64,000 nucleotides of DNA from Symsagittifera roscoffensis (lineage: Eukaryota > Xenacoelomorpha > Acoela > Convolutidae), in the NCBI RefSeq assembly GCF_963678635.1, contig NC_087064.1, positions 38,990,532 to 39,054,531 on the forward strand, in the 5' to 3' direction. Positions 48,885-61,637 of this stretch are shown one piece after another. Position 1 is the first letter of the stretch; every line of letters starts with the position of its first letter. The position numbers and the translations under genes are program-made. The notes below the pieces were generated by a model. The model was not told where the DNA came from and did not search any database. It saw only the letters and a list, made by a program, of their open reading frames with translations.

Positions 48885-50854
48885 GTTTCCGCGATAGCTT
48901 GTTGATGTAGCTTTTTTCTGGATGACTCATACATCCTATGTTGAAGATTGAAAGTCTTTTTTAGTTGTTTTGTGACTCTGAACAATTTTTGTCCTCATAA
49001 TCAGGTGTCAAAAAGCAAAATTTTCTGAGATGGCCTGATAATGTAGCTATTTCTGGATGACTCGTACATCCTTTGAGGAAGATATTTTTCTCAGCTGTTT
49101 TTTGATTCTAAGCAACTTTTGTCTTCATAATCAAGTCTCAAAAGTCGATAGTTTCCGAGATAGCATGTTGATGTAGCTTTTTCTGGATGACTCATACAGC
49201 CTGTTATGAAGATTGAAAGTCTTTTAGTTGTTTTTTGATTCTGAACAACTTTTGTCTGCATAATCAAGTCTCAAAAGTCTATAGTTTCCGAGATAGCATG
49301 TTGATGTAGCTTTTTCTGGATGACACATACATCCTATGATGAAGATTGAATGTCTTTTTTAGTTGTTTTGTGATTCTGAACAATTTTTGTCTTCATAATC
49401 AGGTGTCAAAAAGCAAAAATTTCCGATATGGCCTGATGATGTAGCTGTTTCTGGATGACTCATACATCATATGACGAAGATAATTTTCTCAGCTGTTTTT
49501 TTATTCTAAGCAATTTTTGTCTTCATAATCTAGTCTCAAAAGTCGATAGTTTCCGCGATAGCTTGTTGATGTAGCTTTTTTCTGGATGACTCATACATCC
49601 TATGTTGAAGATTGAAAGTCTTTTTTAGTTGTTTTGTGACTCTGAACAATTTTTGTCCTCATAATCAGGTGTCAAAAAGCAAAATTTTCTGAGATGGCCT
49701 GATAATGTAGCTATTTCTGGATGACTCGTACATCCTTTGAGGAAGATATTTTTCTCAGCTGTTTTTTGATTCTAAGCAACTTTTGTCTTCATAATCAAGT
49801 CTCAAAAGTCGATAGTTTCCGAGATAGCATGTTGATGTAGCTTTTTCTGGATGACTCATACAGCCTGTTATGAAGATTGAAAGTCTTTTAGTTGTTTTTT
49901 GATTCTGAACAACTTTTGTCTGCATAATCAAGTCTCAAAAGTCTATAGTTTCCAAGATAGCATGTTGATGTAGCTTTTTCTGGATGACACATACATCCTA
50001 TGATGAAGATTGAATGTCTTTTTTAGTTGTTTTGTGATTCTGAACAATTTTTGTCTTCATAATCAGGTGTCAAAAAGCAAAAATTTCCGATATGGCCTGA
50101 TGATGTAGCTGTTTCTGGATGACTCATACATCATATGACGAAGATAATTTTCTCAGCTGTTTTTTTATTCTAAGCAATTTTTGTCTTCATAATCTAGTCT
50201 CAAAAGTCGATAGTTTCCGAGATAGCTTGTTGATGTAGCTTTTTCTGGATGACTCATACATCCTCTGTTGAAGATTGAAAGTCTTTTTAGTTGTTTTGTG
50301 ACTTTGAACAATTTTTGTCTTCATAATCTGGTGTCAAAAAGGAAAATTTTCCGAGATGGCCTGATAATGTAGCTATTTCTGGATGACTCGTACATCCTTC
50401 GAGGAACATACTTTTCTCAGCTGTTTTTTGATTCTAAGCAACTTTTGTCTTCATAATCAAGTCTTAAAAGTCGATAGTTTCCGAGATAGCATGTTGATGT
50501 AGCTTTTTCTGGATGACACATACATCCTATGATGAAGATTGAATGTCTTTTTTAGTTGTTTTGTGATTCTGAACATTTTTTGTCTTCATAATCAGGTGTC
50601 AAAAAGCAAAAAATTCCGAGATGGCCTGATGATGTAGCTGTTTCTGGATGACTCATACATCATATGTTGAAGATTGAAAGTCTTTTTTAGTTGTTTTGTG
50701 ACTCTGAATAATTTTTGTCTTCATAATCAGGTGTCAAAAAGCAAAATTTTCCGAGATGGCCTGATAATGTAGCTATTTCTAGATGACTCGTACATCCTTT
50801 GAGGAAGATATTTTTCTCAGCTGTTTTTTGATTCTAAGCAACTTTTGTCTTCAT

Positions 50855-51517
50855 AATCAAGTCTCAAAAGTCGTTAGTTTCCGAGATAGCATGTTGATGT
50901 AGCTTTTTCTGGATGACTCATACATCCTGTTATGAAGATTGAAAGTCTTTTTGTTGTTTTTTGATTCTGAACAACTTTTGTCTGCATAATCAAGTCTCAA
51001 AAGTGTATAGTTTCCGAGATAGCATGTTGATGTAGCTTTTTCTGGATGACACATACATCCTATGATGAAGATTGAATGTCTTTTTCAGTTGTTTTGTTAT
51101 TCTGAACAATTTGTGTCTTCATAATCAGGTGTCAAAAAGCGAAAGTTTCCGAGATGGCCTGATGATGTAGCTGTTTCTGGATGATTCATACATCATATGA
51201 CGAAGATAATTTTCTCAGCTGTTTTTTTATTTTAAGCAATTTTTGTCTTCAAAATCAAGTCTCAAAAGTTGATAGTTTCCGAGATAGCTTGTTGATGTAG
51301 CTTTTTCTGGATGACTCATACATCCTATGTTGAAGATTGAAAGTCTTTTTTAGTTGTTTTGTGACTCTGAATATTTTTTGTCTTCATAATCAGGTGTCAA
51401 AAAGCAAAATTTTCCGAGATGGCCTGATAATGTAGCTATTTCTAGATGACTCGTACATCCTTTGAGGAAGATATTTTTCTCAGCTGTTTTTTGATTCTAA
51501 GCAACTTTTGTCTTCAT
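50855..51517 (+). repeat. Reference pentamer copy 1 (663 bp)
   Basis: Monomers start at 50,855 (A, 133 bp), 50,988 (A', 135), 51,123 (B1, 130), 51,253 (A1, 135) and 51,388 (B2, 130). Boxes in order are TGACTCA, TGACACA, TGATTCA, TGACTCA and TGACTCG, so two of five are intact. Distinguishing words are CATCCTGTTATG in A, TCTGCATAATC at the A/A' join, CATCATATGACG in B1, CTATGTTGAAG in A1 and CTAGATGACTCG in B2. The copy looks identical to the next one by eye. Confidence 0.88.
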
Positions 51518-52180
51518 AATCAAGTCTCAAAAGTCGTTAGTTTCCGAGATAGCATGTTGATGTAGCTTTTTCTGGATGACTCATACATCCTGTTATGAAG
51601 ATTGAAAGTCTTTTTGTTGTTTTTTGATTCTGAACAACTTTTGTCTGCATAATCAAGTCTCAAAAGTGTATAGTTTCCGAGATAGCATGTTGATGTAGCT
51701 TTTTCTGGATGACACATACATCCTATGATGAAGATTGAATGTCTTTTTCAGTTGTTTTGTTATTCTGAACAATTTGTGTCTTCATAATCAGGTGTCAAAA
51801 AGCGAAAGTTTCCGAGATGGCCTGATGATGTAGCTGTTTCTGGATGATTCATACATCATATGACGAAGATAATTTTCTCAGCTGTTTTTTTATTTTAAGC
51901 AATTTTTGTCTTCAAAATCAAGTCTCAAAAGTTGATAGTTTCCGAGATAGCTTGTTGATGTAGCTTTTTCTGGATGACTCATACATCCTATGTTGAAGAT
52001 TGAAAGTCTTTTTTAGTTGTTTTGTGACTCTGAATATTTTTTGTCTTCATAATCAGGTGTCAAAAAGCAAAATTTTCCGAGATGGCCTGATAATGTAGCT
52101 ATTTCTAGATGACTCGTACATCCTTTGAGGAAGATATTTTTCTCAGCTGTTTTTTGATTCTAAGCAACTTTTGTCTTCAT
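51518..52180 (+). repeat. Pentamer copy 2 (663 bp)
   Basis: This copy has the same five monomers and the same private variants as the preceding one, including GTCGTTAGTTTCC, AAGTGTATAG, GCGAAAGTTTCC and GAATATTTTTTG. I saw no difference in the parts compared. Such identity means either a very recent duplication or an assembly duplication. Confidence 0.85.
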
Positions 52181-52578
52181 AATCAAGTCTCAAAAGTCGA
52201 TAGTTTCCGAGATAGCATGTTGATGTAGCTTTTTCTGGATGACTCATACATCATGTTATGAAGATTGAAAGTCTTTTTGTTGTTTTTTGATTCTGAACAA
52301 CTTTTGTCTGCATAATCAAGTCTCAAAAGTCTATAGTTTCCGAGATAGCATGTTGATGTAGCTTTTTCTGGATGACACATACATCCTATGATGAAGATTG
52401 AATGTCTTTTTCAGTTGTTTTGTTATTCTGAACAATTTGTGTCTTCATAATCAGGTGTCAAAAAGCGAAAATTTCCGAGATGGCCTGATGATGTAGCTGT
52501 TTCTGGATGACTCGTACATCCTTTGAGGAAGATATTTTTCTCAGCTGTTTTTTGATTCTAAGCAACTTTTGTCTTCAT
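52181..52578 (+). repeat. Truncated pentamer copy (398 bp) with a B1/B2 hybrid monomer
   Basis: After A (52,181) and A' (52,314) the third monomer, about 52,449-52,578, begins as B1 (GCGAAAATTTCC, GATGATGTAGCTGTTTC) and ends as B2 (GACTCGTACATCCTTTGAGG, ATATTTTTCTCAG). The switch lies between about 52,497 and 52,508. The copy is 265 bp shorter than 663, exactly one A/B dimer. This is an unequal crossover product between two B monomers. Confidence 0.85.
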
Positions 52579-53111
52579 AATCAAGTCTCAAAAGTCGATA
52601 GTTTCCGAGATAGCATGTTGATGTAGCTTTTTCTGGATGACTCATACATCCTGTTATGAAGATTGAAAGTCTTTTTGTTGTTTTTTGATTCTGAACAACT
52701 TTTGTCTGCATAATCAAGTCTCAAAAGTCTATAGTTTCCGAGATAGCATGTTGATGTAGCTTTTTCTGGATGACACATACATCCTATGATGAAGATTGAA
52801 TGTCTTTTTCAGTTGTTTTGTTATTCTGAACAATTTGTGTCTTCATAATCAGGTGTCAAAAAGCGAAAATTTCCGAGATGGCCTGATGATGTAGCTGTTT
52901 CTGGATGATTCATACATCATATGACGAAGATAATTTTCTCAGCTGTTTTTTTATTTTAAGCAATTTTTGTCTTCAAAATCAAGTCTCAAAAGTTGATAGT
53001 TTCCGAGATAGCTTGTTGATGTAGCTTTTTCTGGATGCCTCATACATCCTATGTTGAAGATTGAAAATCTTTTTTAGTTGTTTTGTGACTCTGAACAATT
53101 TTTGTCTTCAT
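52579..53111 (+). repeat. Partial pentamer copy ending at the second island
   Basis: Monomers start at 52,579 (A), 52,712 (A'), 52,847 (B1) and 52,977 (A1). B2 would be expected at 53,112, but there the sequence reads AATCAAGTCTCAAAATCAAC, the first monomer of the island. The A1 box has a private change, TGCCTCA, near 53,036. Confidence 0.82.
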
Positions 53112-53832
53112 AATCAAGTCTCAAAATCAACAGTTTGCGAGATTGCAGGGTGAAGTAAATTTTTCTGGATGACTCATTCATTCTTTGATGTGGATGAAAA
53201 AAAATTCAGTTGTTTTTTGATTCTAAACATCTTTCTTCTTTTTTAATTGTTTTTTTTTCTAATCAACTTTGGTCTTCATAATTAGGTGTCAAAAGTCTAT
53301 AATTTTCCGAGATGGCCTGATAATGTAGCATTTTCTGGATGACTCATACACTCTATGATGAAGATATTTTTATTCAGTTGTTTTTTGATTCTGAACAACT
53401 TTTTTCATCAAAATCAAGTCTCAAAAGTTGATAGTTTTTGAGATAGCATGATGATGTAGCTCTTTTTGGATGAATTATACATCGTATGATGAAAGTTAAA
53501 TTTTTCTCAGAAAATGTTTTTTGGTTCTAAACAGTTTTTGTTTCATAATCAAGTCTCAAAAGCCAATAACTTCCGAGATAGCATGATGATGTAGCTTTTT
53601 CTGGATGACTCATACATCCTATGATGAAGATTGGAAAACTTTTTTTATGTTGTTTTATGATTTTACACAATTTTGTCTTTATAATCAGATGTCAAAAGTT
53701 GATGATTACCGAGATGGCCTGATATTGTAGATTTTCTGGATGACTCATCCGTTCTTTGGTGAAGATAATTTTTTTCAATTGGTTTTGATTCTAAGCAGTT
53801 TTGGCTTCTTCATCAAGTCTCAAAAAATGATA
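53112..53832 (+). repeat. Second copy of the mosaic island, with a 140-bp internal deletion
   Basis: The opening monomer and the AATTAGG point match the 48-kb island with nearly equal spacing (169 bp there, 168 bp here). From AATTAGG to CTATAATTTTCC is 157 bp in the first island and 17 bp here, so 140 bp, about one monomer, is missing. The missing piece holds the TTCCGTAATGGCC and GATTGAGGATC words. The right end does not stop at GATAG but continues with GGTTCCGAGATAGC, as at 20,237 and 22,225. Confidence 0.78.
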
Positions 53833-56800
53833 GGTTCCGAGATAGCATGATGATGTAGCTTTTTCTGGATGGTTCATACATCCTATGAAAAAGATTGAGA
53901 AACTCTTTTAGTTCTTTTGTGATTCTAAACAAGTTTTGTCTTCATAATCTGGTGTCAAAGTCGATAATTTCCGAGATGGCCTGATAATGTAGATTTTTCT
54001 GGATGACTCATACATACTATGATGAAGATTGAAAACTTTTTTTAGCTGTTTTTTGATTCTAATCAACTTTTCTTTTCATAATCAGGTGTCAAAAGTCGAC
54101 AGTTTCCGTGATGGCCTGATAATGTAGCTTTTTCTGGATGACTCATACACTCTATGGTGAAGATATCTTTTTCAGTTGTTTTTTGATTCTAAACAACTTT
54201 TGTCTTCATAATCAAGTCTCAAAAGTTGATAGTTTCCGAGATAGCATGATGATTTAGCTTTTTCTGGATGACTCATACATCCTATGATGAAGGTTAAATT
54301 TTTTGCAGAAATTGTTTTTTTGATTCTAAACAGTTTTTGTTCCATAATCAAGTATCAAAAGTCGATAATTTCCGAGATAGCTTGATTATGTAGCTTTTTC
54401 TGGATTACTCATACATCCTATGATGAAGATTGAAAACCTTTTTTTATTTGTTTTTTGATTTTATACGTATTTTGTCTTCATAATCAGGTGTCAAAAAGCG
54501 ATAGTTTCCAAGATAGCATGCTGATGTAGCTTTTTCTGGATTACTCGTACATCCTTTGATGAAGATTGAAAGTGTTTTTAATGATTTTTTGATTCTGAAC
54601 AATTTTTGTCTTCATAATCAGGTGTCAAAAAGCAAAAACTTCCGAGATGGCCTGATACTGTAGCTATTTCTGGATGAATAATACATCCTATGATGAAGAT
54701 AATTGTTTTCAGTTAAGTCTAATTCCAAAAATTTTTTGTCTTCATAATCATGTCTCAAAAGTCGATAGTTTCCGAGATAGCATGCTGATGTAGCTTTTTC
54801 TGGATGAGTCATACATCCTATGATGAAGATTGAAAATGTTTTTAATGGTTTTTTGATTCTGAACAACTTTTGTCTTCATAATCAGGTGTCAAAAAGCAAA
54901 AACTTCCGAGATGGCCTGATAATGTAGCTATTTCTGGATGAATAATACATCCTATGATGAAGATAATTGTTTTCAGTTAAGTCTAATTCCAAAAATTTTT
55001 TGTCTTCATAATCATGTCTTAAAAGTCGATAGTTTCCGAGATAGCATGCTGATGTAGCTTTTTCTGGTTGACTCATACATCCTTTGATGAAGATTGAAAG
55101 TCTTTTTTAGTTTTTTTTTATTCTGAACAATTTTAGTCTTCATAATCATGTCTCAAAAGTCAATAGTTTCCGAGATAGCATGCTGATGTAGCTTTTTCTT
55201 GATGATTCATACATCCTATGATGAAGATTGAAAGTCTTTTTTAGTTTTTTTTTTATTCTGAACTCTTCTTGTCTTCATAATCAAGTCTCAAAAGTCGATA
55301 GTTTGCGAGATGGCCTGATATTGTAGCTTTTTCTGGATGACTCATGCATCCTATGGTGAAGATAATTTTTTTCAGTTGTTTCTAATTCCAAACATTTTTT
55401 GTCTTCATAATCAAGTCTCAAAAGACGATATTTCCGGAGATAGCATGTTGATGTAGCTTTTTCTGTATGACTCATACATCCTATGATTAAGATTGAGAGT
55501 CTTTTTTAGTTTTTTTTATTCTGAACATATTTTGTCTTCATAATCAGTTGTCAAAAAGCAAAAATTCCGAGATGGCCTGATAATGTGGCTATTTCTGATT
55601 GACTCATACATTCTATGACGAAGATAATTTTCGCAGTTGTTTTTTTATTCTAAGCAATTTTTGTCTTCTTAATCAAGTCTCAAAAGTCGATAGTTTCCGA
55701 GATAGCTTGTTGATGTAGCTTTTTCTGGATGACTCATACATCCTATGTTGAAGATTGAAAATCTTTTAGTTGTTTTTTGATTCTGAACAAATTTGTCTGC
55801 ATAATCAAGTCTCAAAAGTCGATAGTTTCCGAGATAGCATGTTGATGTAGCTTTTTCTGGATGACACATACATCCTATGATGAAGATTGAATGTATTTTG
55901 TAGTTGTTTTGTGATTCTGAACAATTTTTGTTTTCATAATCAGGTGTCAAAAAGCAAAATTTTCCAAGATCGCCTGATTATATAGCAATTTCTGGATGAC
56001 TCATACATCTATGACAAAAATAGTTTTCTCAGTTGTTTTTTTATTCTAAGCAGTTTTTGTCTTCATAATCAAGTCTCAAAAGTCGATAGTTTCCGAGATA
56101 GCTTCTTGATGTAGCTTTTTCTGGATGACTCATACATCCTATGTTGAAGATTGAAAGTCTTTTTCAGTTGTTTTGTGACTCTGAACAATTTTTGTCTTCA
56201 TAATCAGGTGTCAAAAAGCAAAATTTTCCGAGATGGCCTGATAATGTAGCTTTTTCTGGATGACTCATACACTCTATGGTGAAGATATTTTTATTCAGTT
56301 GATTTTTGATTCTGAACAACTTTTTTCATCAAAATCAAGTCTCAAAAATTGATAGTTTTTGAGATAGCATGATGATGTAGCTCTTTCTGGATGAATTATA
56401 CATCGTATGATGAAAGTTAAATTTTTCTCAGAAAATGTTTTTTGGTTCTAAACAGTTTTTGTTTCTTAATCAAGTCTCAAAAGCCGATAACTTCCGAGAT
56501 AGCATGATGATGTAGCTTTTTCTGGATGACTCATACATCCTATGATGAAGATTGGAAAACTTTTTTAATGTTGTTTTATGATTTTACACAATTTTGTCTT
56601 CATAATCTGGTGTCAAAGTCGATAATTTCCGAGATGGCCTGATAATGTAGATTTTTCTGGATGACTCATACATACTATGATGAAGATTGAAAACTTTTTT
56701 TTAGCTGTTTTTTTATTCTAATCAACTTTTCTTTTCATAATCAGGTGTCAAAAGTCGACAGTTTCCGTGATGGCCTGATAATGTAGCTTTTTCTGGATGA

Positions 56801-58432
56801 CTCATACACTCTATGGTGAAGATATCTTTTCAGTTGTTTTTTGATTCTAAACAATTTTTGTCTTCATAATCAAGTCTCAAAAGTCGATAGTTTCCGAGGT
56901 AGCATGATGATGTAGCTTGTTGTGGATGAATCATACACCCTATGGTGGAGATATTTTTTTCAGTTGTTCTTTGATTCTAAACAACTTTTGTCTTCATAAT
57001 CAAGTCTCAAAAGTTGATAGTTTCCGAGATAGCATGATGATGTAGCTTTTTCTGGATGACTCATACATCCTATGATGAAGGTTAAATTTTTTGCAGAAAA
57101 TGTTTTTTTGATTCTAAACAGTTTTTGTTCCATAATCAAGTATCAAAAGTCGATAATTTCCGAGATAGTTTGATTATGTAGCTTTTTCTGGATGACTCAT
57201 ACATCCTATGATGAAGATTGAAAACCTATTTTTAGTTGTTTTTTGATTTTATTCGTGTTTTGTCTTCATAATCAGGTGTCAAAAGTCAATAATTTTCGAG
57301 ATGGTCTGACAATGAAGCTTTTTCCGGATGACTCATGCATCCTATGGTGAAAAATTTTTTTCAAATATTTCTAATTCCAAACAGTTTTTGTCTTCAAAAT
57401 CAAGTCTCAAAAGTCGATAGTTTCCGAGATAGCATGCTGATGTAGCTTTTTCTGGATTACTCGTACATCCTTTGACGAAGATTGAAAGTGTTTTTAATGG
57501 TTTTTTGATTCTGAACAACTTTTGTCTTCATAATCAGGTGTCAAAAAGCAAAAACTTCCGAGATGGCCTGATAATGTAGCTATTTCTGGATGAATAATAC
57601 ATCCTATGATGAAGATAATTGTTTTCAGTTAAGTCTAATTCCAAAAAATTTTTGTCTTCATAATCATGTCTCAAAAGTGGATAGTTTTCGAGATATCATG
57701 CTGATGTAGCTTTTTCTGGATGACTCATACATCCTATGATGAAGATTGAAAGTCTTTTTTAGTTTTTTTTTATTCGAAACACTTTTTGTCTCATAATCAT
57801 GTCTCAAAAATCAATAGTTTGCGAGATAGCATGCTGATGTAGCTTTTTCTGGATGACTCATACATCCTATGATGAAGATTGAAAGTCTTTTTTAGTTTTT
57901 TTTTTTATTCTGAACATTTCTTGTCTTCATAATCAAGTCTCAAAAGTCGATAGTTTGCGAGATGGCCAGATATTGTAGCTTTTTCTGGATGATTCATGCA
58001 TCCTATGGTGAAGATAATTTTTTTCAGTTGTTTCTAATTCCAAACATTTTTTGTCTTCATAATCAAGTCTCAAAAGACGATATTTCCGGAGATAGCATGT
58101 TGATGTAGCTTTTTCTGTATGACTCATACATCCTATAATGAAGATTGAGAGTCTTTTTTAGTTTTTTTTTATTCTGAACATATTTTGTCTTCATAATCAG
58201 GTGTCAAAAAGCAAAAATTCCGAGATGGCCATATAACGTGGCTATTTTTGATTGACTCATACATCCTATGACGAAGATAATTTTCGCAGTTTTTTTTTGA
58301 TTCTAAGCAACTTTTGTCCTCATAATCAAGTCTCAAAAGTCGATAGTTTCCGAGATAGCTTGTGGATGTAGCTTTTTCTGGATGACTCATACATCCTATG
58401 ATGAAGATTGAAAGTCTTTTTTAGTTGTTTTG
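53833..58432 (+). repeat. Older A/B monomers with a ~2.65-kb duplication
   Basis: CATAATCTGGTGTCAAAG at 53,943 and 56,601 (2,658 bp) and AATCAG after CATATTTTGTCTTCA at 55,542 and 58,195 (2,653 bp) bracket two related segments, about 53,943-55,740 and 56,601-58,390. The first has an extra A/B dimer near 54,618-54,880. The second has an extra monomer with GTAGCTTGTTGTGG near 56,915. Between them, 55,741-56,600, are tetramer-type monomers and a third, partial copy of the island (56,240-56,600). Many monomers resemble those of 20-25 kb. Confidence 0.72.
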
Positions 58433-61400
58433 TGATTGTGAACAATTTTTGTCTTCACAATCAGGTGTCAAAAAGCGAAAACTTCCGAGATGGCCTGTTG
58501 ACGTAGCTGTTTCTGGATGATTCTTACATCATTCGACCAAGATAATTTTCTCAGCTGTTTTTTTATTCTAAGCAATTTCTGTCTTCATAATCTAGTCTCA
58601 AAAGTCGATAGTTTCCGAGATAGCTTGTTGATGTAGCTTTTTCTGGATGACTCATACATCCTATGTTGAAGATTGAAAGTCTTTTTAGTTGTTTTGTGAC
58701 TCTGAACAATTTTTGTCTTCATAATCAGCTGTTAAAAAGCAAAATTTTCCGAGATGGCCTGATAATGTAACTATTTCTGGATGACCCGTTCATCCTTTGA
58801 AGAAGATAATTTTCTCAGCTGTTTTTTTATTCTAAGCAATTTTTGTCTTCATAATCTAGTCTCAAAAGTCGATAGTTTCCGAGATAGCTTGTTGATGTAG
58901 CTTTTTCTGGATGACACATACATCCTATGATGAAGATTGAATGACTTTTTTAGTTGTTTTGTGATTCTGAACAATTTTTGTCTTCATAATCAGGTGTCGA
59001 AAAGCGAAAATTTCCGAGATGGCCTGATGATGTAGCTGTTTCTGGATGACTCATACATCATATGACGAAGATAATTTTCTCAGCTGTTTTTTTATTTTAA
59101 GCAATTTTTGTCTTCATAATCAAGTCTCAAAAGTCGATAGTTTCCTAGATAGCTTGTTTATGTAGCTTTTTCTGGATGACTCATACATCCTATGTTGAAG
59201 GTTGAAAGTCTTTTTTAGTTGTTTTGTGACTCTGAACAATTTTTGTCTTCATAATCAGGTGTCAAAAAGCAAAATTTTCCGAGATGGCCTGATAATGTAG
59301 CTATTTCTGGATGACCCCTACATCCTTTGAAGAAGATATTTTTCTCAGTTTTTTCATTCTAAGCAACTTTTGTCTTCATAATCAAGTCTCAAAAGTCGAT
59401 AGTTTCCGAGATAGCATGTTGATGTAGCTTTTTCTGGATGACTCATACAGCCTATGATGAAGATTGAAAGTCTTTTAGTTGTTTTTTGATTCTGAACATT
59501 TTTGTCTGCATAATCAAGTCTCAAAAGGCGATAGTTTCCGAGATAGCATGTTGATGTAGCTTTTTCTGGATGACACATATATCCTATGTTGAAGATTGAA
59601 AGTCTTTTTTAGTTGTTTTGTGACTCTGAACAATTTTTGTCTTCATAATCAGGTGTCAAAAAGCAAAATTTTCCGAGATGGCCTGATAATGTAGCTGTTT
59701 CTGGATGACTCGTACATCTTTTGAGGAAGATATTTTTCTCAGCTGTTTTTTGATACTAAGCAACTTTTGTCTTCATAATCAAGTCTCAAAATTCGATAGT
59801 TTCCGAGATAGTTTGTTGATGTAGCTTTTTCTGGAAGACTCATACTTCCTTTGTTGTAGATTGAAAGTCTTTTTTAGTTGTTTTGTGACTCTGAACAATT
59901 TTTGTCTTCATAATCAGGTGTCAAAAAATTTTTTTTTTCCGAGATGGCCTGATAGTGTAGCTATTTCTGGATGACTCGAACATCCTTTGAGGAAGATATT
60001 TTTCTCCGCTGTTTTTTGATTCTAAGCAACTTTTGTCTTCATAATCAGGTCTCAAAAGTAGATAGTTTCCGAGATAACATGTTGATGTAGCTTTTTCTGG
60101 CTGACTCATACAGCCTATGATGAAGATTGAAAGCCTTTTAGTTGTTTTTTGATTCTGAACAACTTTTGTCTGCATAATCAAGTCTCAAAAGTCGATAGTT
60201 TCCGAGATAGCATGTTGATGTTGCTTTTTCTGGATGACACATACATCCTATGATGAATATTGAATGTCTTTTCTAGTTGTTTTGTGATTCTGAACAATTT
60301 TTGTCTTCATAATCAGGTGTCAAAAAGCGAAAATTTCCGAGATGGCCTGTTGACGTAGCTGTTTCTGGATGACTCTTACATCATTCGACCATGATAATTT
60401 TCTCAGCTGTTTTTTTATTCTAAGCAATTTCTGTCTTCATAATCTAGTCTCAAAAGTCGATAGTTTCCGAGATAGCTTGTTGATGTAGCTTTTTCTGGAT
60501 GACTCATACATCCTATGTTGAAGATTGAAAGTCTTTTTAGTTGTTTTGTGACTCTGAACAATTTTTGTCTTCATAATCAGCTGTTAAAAAGCAAAATTTT
60601 CCGAGATGGCCTGATAATGTAACTATTTCTGGAATGACCCGTACATCCTTTGAAGAAGATAATTTTCTCAGCTGTTTTTTTATTCTAAGCAATTTTTGTC
60701 TTCATAATCTAGTCTCAAAAGTCGATAGTTTCCGAGATAGCTTGTTGATGTAGCTTTTTCTGGATGACACATACATCCTATGATGAAGATTGAATGACTT
60801 TTTTAGTTGTTTTGTGATTTTGAACAATTTTTGTCTTCATAATCAGGTGTCAAAAAGCGAAAATTTCCGAGATGGCCTGATGATGTAGCTGTTTCTGGAT
60901 GACTCATACATCATATGACGAAGATAATTTTCTCAGCTGTTTTTTTATTTTAAGCAATTTTTGTCTTCATAATCAAGTCTCAAAAGTCGATAGTTTCCTA
61001 GATAGCTTGTTTATGTAGCTTTTTCTGGATGACTCATACACCCTATGTTGAAGGTTGAAAGTCTTTTTTAGTTGTTTTGTGACTCTGAACAATTTTTGTC
61101 TTCATAATCAGGTGTCAAAAAGCAAAATTTTCCGAGATGGCCTGATAATAAAGCTATTTCTGGATGACCCGTACATCCTTTGAAGAAGATATTTTTCTCA
61201 ATTTTTTTATTCTAAGCAACTTTTGTCTTCATAATCAAGTCTCAAAAGTCGATAGTTTCCGAGATAGCATGTTGATGTAGCATTTTCTGGATGACTCATA
61301 CAGCCTATAATGAAGATTGAAAGTCTTTTAGTTGTTTTTTGATTCTGAACATTTTTGTCTGCATAATCAAGTCTCAAAAGGCGATAGTTTCCGAGATAGC

Positions 61401-61637
61401 ATGTTGATGTAGCTTTTTCTGGATGACACATACATCCTATGTTGAAGATTGAAAGTCTTTTTTAGTTGTTATGTGACTCTGAACAATTTTTGTCTTCATA
61501 ATCAGGTGTCAAAAAGCAAAATTTTCCGAGATGGCCTGATAATGTAGCTGTTTCTGGATGACTCGTACATCCTTTGAGGAAGATATTTTTCTCAGCTGTT
61601 TTTTGATACTAAGCAACTTTTGTCTTCATAATCAAGT
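58433..61637 (+). repeat. 1,853-bp tandem duplication (14 monomers)
   Basis: The rare words CTGTTGACGTAGC and CATTCGACC occur near 58,496 and 60,348 (ACGTAGC at 58,501 and 60,353). Equivalent downstream points at 59,354 and 61,207 are 1,853 bp apart. Copy 1 runs from about 58,433 to 59,785 and copy 2 from about 60,285 to 61,637. The interval 59,786-60,284 belongs to the period but is not repeated. Few differences are visible, for example GGATGACCCGTTC versus GGAATGACCCGTAC. Confidence 0.8.

Larger units (their letters stand above)
48885..53111 (+). repeat. Pentamer HOR array, ~663 bp (A-A'-B1-A1-B2)
   Basis: TTTCCGCGATAGCTTG words at about 48,884 and 49,548 are about 664 bp apart, and pentamer starts at 50,855, 51,518 and 52,181 are exactly 663 bp apart. 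Subtype order matches the 529-bp tetramer with one extra A monomer. The part 50,200-50,854 is related to the 2,782-bp unit (it shares CATCCTCTGTTG and GAGGAACATAC) but is shortened. Confidence 0.82.
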
